A stretch of DNA of 7,825 nt from CAVQLX01 sp046727715 (GTDB lineage: Bacteria > Desulfobacterota > Binatia > DP-6). Shown in pieces: positions 1 to 5,445 of this stretch; position 1 is the first letter of the stretch, and the number at the start of each line of letters is the position of its first letter. The stretch covers positions 1 to 7,825 of the forward strand of contig JBKPDC010000270.1 of assembly GCA_046727715.1 (NCBI GenBank). Direction: 5' to 3'. Below the pieces are notes generated by a model. That model saw only the letters and a list, made by a program, of their open reading frames with translations, was not told the DNA's origin and ran no database searches. Made by a program: the position numbers and the translations under genes.

Positions 1-877
1 ATGGCACGGCGCGGATGAGGAGGGTCAGCACGAAGCCGAGCGGATGGGCGGTCCAGGTGTTCTGGTCCCAGTACACCTGATGGTGCCACCAGCGTGCGAC
101 GCTGCGGTAGTCGGCCAGGATGTCGATGATGTGCGGCACCAGGACCATGCGTTTGCCGAGGCCGCGTAGCCGCCGGCCCAGCTCGTAGTCCTCCACCAGA
201 TAGTCACCGAGGGCGGCCATGCCGCCGATGCGGTCGAGATCGCCGTGCCGGAAGGCGACGGACGCCCCGAGGCAGAAGTTGGCGGCGCCGGTGACGGACG
301 AGAAGATGACGCTGGGCACGAAATCGGCGTTGAGGCTCAGCAGCTCGAGCTTCTCGAACCACCGGTCGGCGGCGACGGAGCGGTACAGCGAACACACGTA
401 GCCCACCTGCGGGTCGGCGAGCGGCGCAACCATGTCGCGCAGGTAGCCGGGTTTCAGGCGTACGTCGCTGTCGCTGATGATGAGCGTGTCGTGACGCGCG
501 GCACCCAGCGCGTTGACGAGGTTCTGCACCTTGCCGTTGACGACCGGCTCGCTGGGCTTGATCACCAGCGTCACCCGGTCGGGAAACTCCTGTGCGAGGC
601 GGCCGAGCAGCGGCAACGCAGGGTCGTCGGGGCGCTGCACCGACATGACGATCTGATACTCGGGATGGTCCTGACGGCACAGGCTGAGGAGACTCTCCTC
701 GAGCCCCTTGTCGAGACCGTAGATGGGCTTCAGCACCGTGACGGGCGGCAGGTACGTGCTCGCCGGCGGATGCCTGGAAAAGAAGCGCGCAGCCGCCCAG
801 ACGCACAGCAGGCAGAACACGCTGCCGGCGAGGACGGGGATGAGGAGAAGCATCTGGAGAACATCGCTGGCGGTCAT
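1..877 (-). CDS. HpnI-like / ceramide glucosyltransferase-type GT2 (GT21) glycosyltransferase, 3' end beyond window
   Basis: This is a membrane-bound family 2 glycosyltransferase expected to move a sugar from a nucleotide donor onto a lipid. The closest families are HpnI (hopanoid glycosyltransferase) and ceramide glucosyltransferase. I translated the open minus-strand frame by hand: 292 codons are present, with no stop before the left edge. Residues 8-33 form an N-terminal membrane segment, followed by the family hallmark PPVTVLKPIYGLD (44-56). NGKVQNL (114-120) and the metal-binding DSDVR (136-140) come next, then RIGGM (216-220) and EDYELG (229-234), whose D230 is the likely catalytic base. 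A second hydrophobic stretch begins near residue 280, as in HpnI. Where relatives have the RW of (Q/R)xxRW, this protein reads HQVYW (266-270), so Tyr replaces Arg. I chose the ATG at 877 because the membrane segment follows at once; in-frame ATGs at 946 and 955 would add an Arg-rich, non-conserved leader. The acceptor lipid cannot be told from sequence. Confidence 0.85.
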   Translation of the reverse strand, partial: MTASDVLQMLLLIPVLAGSVFCLLCVWAAARFFSRHPPASTYLPPVTVLKPIYGLDKGLEESLLSLCRQDHPEYQIVMSVQRPDDPALPLLGRLAQEFPDRVTLVIKPSEPVVNGKVQNLVNALGAARHDTLIISDSDVRLKPGYLRDMVAPLADPQVGYVCSLYRSVAADRWFEKLELLSLNADFVPSVIFSSVTGAANFCLGASVAFRHGDLDRIGGMAALGDYLVEDYELGRRLRGLGKRMVLVPHIIDILADYRSVARWWHHQVYWDQNTWTAHPLGFVLTLLIRAVP

Positions 878-1053
878 CACGATGCACCCGTGCCGGCCCG
901 GGCAGGACTTCCCGTTCTCTGGACCCCACCGCGCACGACGGCCCATGGCTACCATGGTGATCCGACGCACCGCGAGTGCCCCCGCCACCCCGGGGCAGCG
1001 CGTCACCCGCGCGCCGTGTGATCCTCAGGTCGGTGCGCAGCCGGCGTTCGTCG

Positions 1054-2376
1054 TCACCCTCGATCTGCGGGCGCCGCGCCAGGGGTCCTCTCGCGGCGCA
1101 GCTCCGGCGCCGCTTCGTACACCGCGTCGCCCACGCGCCGGGGATAGTCCTCGGGGAAGGTCCACATGCTGCGACCCGGCGCGTGCACCAGGCCGCGCCA
1201 GGCCGGATCGAACGGATAGATCATCGACAGGAGCACGTCGCTGGAGACCCGCTCGTTGGCCACCCAGTAGCCATGGCCACGCATCCCCCGCAGCTCGTGC
1301 GCGCCGTACACATCGGCCACGTCGATGCCCACCAGGCGCTCGTTGCTCGCCAGGGTCTTGAGATCCTCCCGGGTGAGCTCGTCGAAGCGCGGGCGCCCGA
1401 GGCGCGAGGCGCCGGACAGGAGGGCCGCAAAGCGCAGCGCGCCATCGTTCTCGGACACGTAGACCTCCGTGCGCCGGGCCACGTCCGACAGGGCCGGCAG
1501 GTGCGAACGGGCGAAGGTCTCGAGGTCGATGTCGGCCGCGACGAAGATCGCGTTGGCGATGCGATAGCGCCGCTGGAGCGCGTCGTGGTCTTCCTCGGGG
1601 TGGCGGTCGCGCAGTGCGACCAGCGCCTCGGCGAGCAGGGGCGAGCCGCAGCTGAAGCCGATCAGGTTGATGCGGCGGGCCTGGCTGCGATCGGCAACCA
1701 GCTCCACCAGCCGCGCGATGTCCGGGACGAAGGCGCGCGCGCGCGGGCAGTCGAGGAGGTAGTTCCACACCGATGTGCCGGTCGGCCAGCTGAAGGCCAC
1801 CACCGACGAGGAGCGGCCGAGGTAGTGCGCCCAGGTACCCATCAGCACCATCACCTGGTCGAAGGTGACGCGATAGCCCGGCACGTAGATCACCGCCTCA
1901 CCGGTGCGCGACGTCCGGACCTGGCGATCGATGCCTGCAATGAAGGACTGCTCGGCGTCGCTCCCCATCACGCCGAACTCCTCGACCGACGTGACCCGCG
2001 CCGGGCGCAGCGCGTCGATGCGACTGTTGCGGTCCGATTCCACGAGATCGGCGAAGGACCAGCCGGGCTCGCCGAGCTCCACCTGCGCGACGCCGAGCCG
2101 CACGGCATCGCCCCGCTTCCTCGAGTAGCGCTCGGCATACCCGTCCGGCGCCGGCGCGCGTGTCGTGGCGTAGAAGACACGCACGTCGGTCGTGTGGTGC
2201 TCCGGGGCCACGAAGCGGGCGAAGTCGAGGCGCGGATCCTTCAGGAGGATCGGCGCCGGGAACATGGTCTCGCCGTCCCCGCAACCGGCGAGCTGAGCGG
2301 CGAAGGCGAGGACGAAGACAGCGACGCGCTTCGTGCTCCGAGCCCACCGACAAACCCGGGTTGGTTCACGCGCCAT
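1054..2376 (-). CDS. DUF900-family alpha/beta hydrolase, lipoprotein
   Basis: This is a 440-residue esterase/lipase-like hydrolase of the DUF900 family (PF05990, COG4782 type), predicted to be tethered to a membrane by lipidation; its substrate is unknown. The N-terminus has basic residues, a hydrophobic core (18-28) and the lipobox LAGC with Cys32. The family signature VFYATTRAP follows at about 67-75. The hydrolase core begins with IYVPGYRVTF (163-172, matching the usual VFVHGYN strand) and FSWPTG (195-200). The nucleophile elbow is GFSCG with Ser242, where relatives usually have HSMG. VYVSENDGALRF places Asp311 as the likely acid, and GHGYWVANERV places His368 as the likely base, so the triad looks complete. 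I chose the ATG at 2376 because GAGG sits 5 bases upstream and the signal peptide begins there. A GTG at 2475 would add 33 residues containing an extra hydrophobic stretch. It lies 176 bases upstream of the glycosyltransferase on the same strand. Confidence 0.88.
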   Translation of the reverse strand: MAREPTRVCRWARSTKRVAVFVLAFAAQLAGCGDGETMFPAPILLKDPRLDFARFVAPEHHTTDVRVFYATTRAPAPDGYAERYSRKRGDAVRLGVAQVELGEPGWSFADLVESDRNSRIDALRPARVTSVEEFGVMGSDAEQSFIAGIDRQVRTSRTGEAVIYVPGYRVTFDQVMVLMGTWAHYLGRSSSVVAFSWPTGTSVWNYLLDCPRARAFVPDIARLVELVADRSQARRINLIGFSCGSPLLAEALVALRDRHPEEDHDALQRRYRIANAIFVAADIDLETFARSHLPALSDVARRTEVYVSENDGALRFAALLSGASRLGRPRFDELTREDLKTLASNERLVGIDVADVYGAHELRGMRGHGYWVANERVSSDVLLSMIYPFDPAWRGLVHAPGRSMWTFPEDYPRRVGDAVYEAAPELRRERTPGAAPADRG

Positions 2377-2734
2377 CGGTGCCTCGGACTGGAGCCGTCG
2401 TCGCCGCAGGAGCCAGCCGGAGACACAGGCGATCACCGCGCCGGCGAACAGGTGCTTGAGATTGTGCCCGCTCACGACACTGCGGGTCGCGCAGTCCTCT
2501 CGTCAGCAGCCTGACCTGGTCCTCGGTGAAGTCGACGCAGCCGTGTTTCGGGCTCCCGATGGGCGATGGTCCGGGGGGGTCGATGTTCACAATGACGGGG
2601 GCATTCACGCCTGGAGCGCCCGGAGCGTGGAAGTGGGCGAGGATCTCGATTCCCGCAAGTGACCATTGCACGGCGGGACAACGCTCGCATGAGACACCTC
2701 CTCGGACGGGATCGGTCGCGGGCTCCATGCCCAT
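2366..2734 (-). CDS. Hypothetical protein, 122 aa, doubtful
   Basis: I do not recognise this protein. Its stop overlaps the start of the DUF900 lipoprotein gene by 11 bases, as expected for a translationally coupled upstream gene. A strong AGGGAGG lies 11 bases before the ATG at 2734, a slightly long spacing; a second ATG follows two codons later. Features visible in the translation are SCERC (residues 15-19, a CxxC pair), a mixed hydrophobic stretch WSLAGIEILAHFHAPG (24-39), a Pro-rich PVIVNIDPPGPSP (46-58) and FTEDQVRLLTRGL (69-81), which looks like a helix. The last 30 residues look like unconstrained reading. Third-position GC is lower than in the certain genes of this window by my hand estimate. 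It may be a real small protein, a decayed gene, or chance. A rival ORF in another frame (2690-2472) has a better ribosome site but worse composition. Confidence 0.33.
   Translation of the reverse strand: MGMEPATDPVRGGVSCERCPAVQWSLAGIEILAHFHAPGAPGVNAPVIVNIDPPGPSPIGSPKHGCVDFTEDQVRLLTRGLRDPQCRERAQSQAPVRRRGDRLCLRLAPAATTAPVRGTDGA
2382..2385 (-). promoter_or_regulatory. Ribosome binding site deciding the DUF900 lipoprotein start
   Basis: GAGG on the minus strand lies 5 bases before the ATG at 2376. The competing GTG at 2475 has no purine-rich motif in front of it. This site is the main reason for preferring the shorter protein, which begins directly with a lipoprotein signal peptide. Confidence 0.5.
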
Positions 2735-3067
2735 CTCACCCCCGTCCTCCCTGCGTGATCTATCGGCCGTCGGTTTCGACGCAATCTCCAAGACGGGGCC
2801 GCGCGGACACCTCGACTGGCCGGCCCCGTGTCCTCCGCTGGACGGTGCGTCCAGCCAAACGCACACGGCACTGCCGATCGCCGGCACGCCCGATCGCGCA
2901 GCTGATGCCGCTGTGTAGCCGGCGCGCGGGGCCTGCCGTCTTCTTGACACGCCACTTCTTGACACGCCACGGGCGGGAGACGAAGCACCCCGTCACGATG
3001 TCCAGCGCGAACGCGCTCCGGAGGGACGTCCACCAGGCCCTCCTTCTCATCGCCTCTGAGCCGGCTC
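2735..3067. other. Intergenic region between divergent genes, no convincing gene
   Basis: This stretch separates minus-strand genes on the left from the plus-strand phosphotransferase operon, so it should hold the promoters for both directions. I find no ORF with a recognisable domain or good codon use. The notable contents are a perfect tandem 15-bp repeat at 2941-2970 and two short inverted repeats. One is AGCGCG-AA-CGCGCT (3004-3017). The other is GGAGGG paired with CCCTCC (3020-3025 and 3038-3043), which ends 24 bases before the phosphotransferase start and could fold in its leader RNA. No clear minus 10 box is visible for either direction. Confidence 0.6.
2941..2970 (+). repeat. Tandem direct repeat, 2 x 15 bp, each with a TTGACA box
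   Basis: The unit TTCTTGACACGCCAC occurs twice, back to back and without mismatch. Each copy contains TTGACA, the consensus sigma70 minus 35 hexamer, at 2944-2949 and 2959-2964. The array lies about 100 bases upstream of the phosphotransferase start on the same strand. It could be a pair of regulator half-sites in tandem, a duplicated promoter element, or a simple slippage duplication. At a 17-base spacing neither copy is followed by anything like TATAAT, so a plain sigma70 promoter is not supported. Confidence 0.85.
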
Positions 3068-4240
3068 GTGCGTGACACCCTCGCGACGCTGGGCGCCCTC
3101 GTGTACGAGGCGGTGACCCTGACGGGCGAGAGGCTGCGCCCGCATCGCCGCGGTGCAGGGACCCCCAGACATCCGGCGTCGATCAGCCCCGCGTGGCTGA
3201 CCGGCGCGCTTCAGCCGGCGTTCGGCGGAGTGCGGGTGCGCGCGCTCGAACCGCTCGACGCGCACGCCGGCACGACGGACCGCGTTCGTCTCGCCGTCCA
3301 CTACGAGGCCGGAGGCCCGCGACAGCCCCCGCCGTCGGTGTTCGTCAAGATGCCCCCGCGCGACCTCCCGACACGGCTCTTCGTCAACCTGATGGGGCTC
3401 GGATCGACCGAGGTTCGCTTCTACACCGAGCTGTCGGCCTCGGCGCCGATCGACACCCCGCGGCTCTTCTACGCCAGCGCCGGACGCGCGGGAGGCTTCG
3501 TCCTGGTACTCGAAGACCTCGAGGCGCGCGGCGTCCAGTGGAGCGATGCATTGCACCCGCTCGACGTGGACCGGGCTCGACTCGTCGTGCAGGCGCTCGC
3601 GCGTCTCCACGCCGCGCTTCGGGACCGTGCCGAGGCGGCCTGGCTGTGCCGTGGCCTCGGCAGCGCCCGCTACCCCGTCGAGCGCTTCGTCAGCGCACGC
3701 GGGATCGCCGCCGCCGTCCGGCGTTTCCCCGACCTGATGCCGCCCGCCGCGCGTGCCGCAGCGCCGCGGCTGGCCGCTGCGCGCGACGCGCTCGAGGCGG
3801 CATGGCTGCGTCCACCGCTCACGGTGATCCACGGCGACGCTCACGCGGGCAATCTGTACTTCTCGTCGGACGCCGTCGGATTCTTCGACTGGCAGGTCGC
3901 GCAACGCGGGCAGGGCCTGCGCGACGTGGCATACTTCGCGATCACCTCGCTGCACCCGGCCCTCCGGCGCGCGCACGAGCGCGATCTCCTGACACTCTAC
4001 CTGGCGACCCTCGCGGCGCACGGCGGGGAGGCCCCAGCCCCGCCGGCGGCGTGGCTCCAGTATCGCCTGCACGCTGCGTACACGTGGATCGCGACCGCGG
4101 TCACCGCCGCTGCCGCCCGGCTCCAGGCGGGGGCTATCGCAAGAGCCGGGCTGGTGCGCGCCAGCACGGCCTTTGCCGACCTCGACCCCCTCGGCGCACT
4201 TGCCGACCTGGGGAAGCCCGTGGTTCGATCACGCGCATGA
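3068..4240 (+). CDS. APH-fold phosphotransferase (aminoglycoside phosphotransferase / ecdysteroid kinase-like)
   Basis: This 390-residue cytoplasmic protein has the aminoglycoside-phosphotransferase kinase fold and probably phosphorylates a small-molecule hydroxyl group using ATP. Visible motifs, in order, are VFVKMPP with Lys94 as the likely ATP-contacting lysine, GSTEVRFY (112-119, helix C Glu115), and the hinge-like LVLEDLE (146-152). VIHGDAHAGN (253-262) is the catalytic loop with Asp257 and Asn262, and GFFDWQ (271-276) supplies the metal-binding Asp274. All expected catalytic residues are present. Family members of this type lie in lipid and xenobiotic metabolism clusters as well as in resistance, so an antibiotic-resistance role should not be assumed. 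The start is a GTG with only a weak ribosome site; it is the first start codon in frame and gives the usual family length. Its TGA overlaps the ATG of the next gene (ATGA), so the two are very probably co-translated. Confidence 0.88.
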   Translation: MRDTLATLGALVYEAVTLTGERLRPHRRGAGTPRHPASISPAWLTGALQPAFGGVRVRALEPLDAHAGTTDRVRLAVHYEAGGPRQPPPSVFVKMPPRDLPTRLFVNLMGLGSTEVRFYTELSASAPIDTPRLFYASAGRAGGFVLVLEDLEARGVQWSDALHPLDVDRARLVVQALARLHAALRDRAEAAWLCRGLGSARYPVERFVSARGIAAAVRRFPDLMPPAARAAAPRLAAARDALEAAWLRPPLTVIHGDAHAGNLYFSSDAVGFFDWQVAQRGQGLRDVAYFAITSLHPALRRAHERDLLTLYLATLAAHGGEAPAPPAAWLQYRLHAAYTWIATAVTAAAARLQAGAIARAGLVRASTAFADLDPLGALADLGKPVVRSRA

Positions 4241-5259
4241 AGGTGGATGCACCGCTTCTCACGACGGACCTCGCCGAGGTGCCGGCGGAGGTGCGCGAGA
4301 TCGAGCGCCTCGGCCACGACGGGCTTCTCACGTTCGAGGGACCGAACGACCCCTTCCTGCCCCTCGCGCTCGCCGCGGAGCACAGCGGGCGACTGGTGCT
4401 CGCCACGGGCGTTGCCATCGCGTTCCCGCGCAGCCCGATGCAGCTCGCCTACACCGCGCACGACCTGCAACGATTCTCGCAGGGGCGCCTGATCGTCGGC
4501 CTCGGGTCGCAGGTGAAGGCGCACGTCGAGAAGCGTTACGGGGCGACGTGGAGCCGGCCCGTGGCGCGCATGCGCGAGTTCGTGCTCGCGCTCCGTGCGA
4601 TCTGGCGCTGTTGGAACGAGAACGAGCCGCTCCGCTTTCAGGGCGAGTTCTACCGCCACACACTCATGCCACCCGTCTTCGCACCGCCCTCGAGCCCGTA
4701 CGGGCCACCGCGCGTGTTCCTGGCGGGCGTGGGGCGTTCGATGACGGCCGTCGCCGGCGAGGTGGCCGACGGCCTCTTCGTTCATCCGCTGAACAGCCCG
4801 GAGTTCATTCGCGGGACGACCATGCCGGCGCTCGAGGCCGGCTTCGCGCGGGCGGGACGTACGCGCGAGGGCTTCGAGGTGGCTTGTCAGGCACTCGTCG
4901 TCACCGGCTTCACGGAGGACGACGTCCGCCAGGCAGAGCTGGCGACGCGAATGCAGCTCGCGTTCTACGGCTCCACGCCGCAGTACCAGGTGGTGCTCGA
5001 GACCCACGGCTGGGGGGGCCTCCAGCCCGAGCTGAACGCACTCGCACGCCAGGGGCGGTGGATGGAGATGGGGGCGCTGATCGACGACCGTGTGCTCGAC
5101 ACCTTCACCGTGCGCTGTGCTCCGCGGGACGTGGCGGCGCGCCTGCGGGCTCGCTATGCCGGTCTCGCCGATCGCGTGAGCATCATCTGCCACGCCCGAC
5201 CCCAGCGCAGCGAGCCCGCATTCTGGGCGGCTCTGATCGCGGACCTTCGCGACTGTTGA
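4237..5259 (+). CDS. LLM-class F420-dependent oxidoreductase (TIGR03617-like)
   Basis: This is a 340-residue luciferase-like monooxygenase-fold enzyme expected to use coenzyme F420 (or FMN) for hydride transfer to or from an unknown substrate in the cytoplasm. The N-terminal strand DGLLTFEGPNDPFLPLALA (28-46) is followed by LATGVAIAFPRSPMQLAYTA (55-74). QGRLIVGLGSQVKAHVEKRYG (82-102) then leads into WSRPVARMREFVLALRAIW (105-123). These are the signature blocks I associate with TIGR03617. PPRVFLAGVG (157-166) and the cofactor-side VADGLFVHPL (176-185) are also family-typical, and the length is normal. It starts inside the stop of the phosphotransferase gene with a 4-base overlap and has no strong ribosome site of its own, which points to translational coupling. 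It converges on the minus-strand genes, 22 bases from the end of the 53-residue ORF. The substrate is not deducible. F420 rather than FMN use is inferred from family resemblance. Confidence 0.9.
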   Translation: MKVDAPLLTTDLAEVPAEVREIERLGHDGLLTFEGPNDPFLPLALAAEHSGRLVLATGVAIAFPRSPMQLAYTAHDLQRFSQGRLIVGLGSQVKAHVEKRYGATWSRPVARMREFVLALRAIWRCWNENEPLRFQGEFYRHTLMPPVFAPPSSPYGPPRVFLAGVGRSMTAVAGEVADGLFVHPLNSPEFIRGTTMPALEAGFARAGRTREGFEVACQALVVTGFTEDDVRQAELATRMQLAFYGSTPQYQVVLETHGWGGLQPELNALARQGRWMEMGALIDDRVLDTFTVRCAPRDVAARLRARYAGLADRVSIICHARPQRSEPAFWAALIADLRDC

Positions 5260-5281
5260 CGCGAGCGGCGCCGGTTCGGAC

Positions 5282-5443
5282 TCACGGTCGGGGCTTGCGA
5301 CGAGTGCTCGCGAGATGCACGACCGCGAAACGACGGGGAGCTGAGGAGCCGTCACCCTGCGCTTCGAGGTCGAGCGTGCGGAAGAACGGCGAGAGGATGC
5401 CCATCGGGTGGCAGCCCGAGCAGACGACGACGGCGTCATCCAT
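5282..5443 (-). CDS. Small hypothetical protein with CSGCH motif, 53 aa
   Basis: I do not recognise this protein. Its ATG lies 2 bases after the DUF3556 stop codon, with GAGG about 8 bases upstream inside the end of that gene, so the pair should be one transcript with coupled translation. The N-terminal half is protein-like: MDDAVVVCSGCHPMGILSPF carries Cys8-x-x-Cys11-His12, a motif that binds heme in exported cytochromes or metal in cytoplasmic proteins. No signal peptide precedes it, so covalent heme attachment is unlikely. Codons in the first 30 positions favour G or C at the third base as in neighbouring genes, and this weakens toward the C-terminus, which is basic (TRRKPRP). It could be a genuine microprotein partner of the DUF3556 protein or the start of a truncated gene. 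Confidence 0.5.
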   Translation of the reverse strand: MDDAVVVCSGCHPMGILSPFFRTLDLEAQGDGSSAPRRFAVVHLASTRRKPRP

Positions 5444-5445
5444 GC

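Noticed and set aside
204..929. A 241-codon open frame on the minus strand within the glycosyltransferase
   Set aside because: It is Arg/Pro-rich and out of frame with the clear GT2 motifs (DSDVR, RIGGM, EDYELG).
998..1012. GCGCG-TCACC-CGCGC hairpin between the glycosyltransferase and hydrolase genes
   Set aside because: Five-base arms without a T tract are expected by chance at this GC content; not a supportable terminator.
976..2514. A 512-codon open frame on the plus strand opposite the DUF900 gene
   Set aside because: It is antisense to a gene with an intact catalytic triad and family motifs; its composition is that of a shadow frame.
2472..2690. A 72-residue ORF with an ideal AGGAGGT ribosome site
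   Set aside because: The protein is almost entirely Arg, Pro and His with poor third-position GC; kept only as a rival model in the findings.
2760..2784. TTGCGT and TAGATC on the minus strand as a promoter for the left block
   Set aside because: The minus 10 candidate matches TATAAT at only three positions; too weak to annotate.
3193..4236. Upstream extension of the LLM reading frame through the phosphotransferase gene
   Set aside because: This part reads as Arg/Pro-rich shadow sequence; the LLM family begins at the ATG at 4237.
3068..4240. Reading the phosphotransferase as an aminoglycoside-resistance gene
   Set aside because: The fold is shared with many metabolic kinases, and coupling to an F420-type oxidoreductase points to metabolism.
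5260..5281. Palindrome CGGCGCCG (5266-5273) in the gap between convergent genes as a two-way terminator
   Set aside because: It has no loop and no T tract on either strand, and 8-base GC palindromes are common here.
5282..5443. Calling the CSGCH protein a c-type cytochrome
   Set aside because: It has no signal peptide for export to where heme is attached, and only one short motif.
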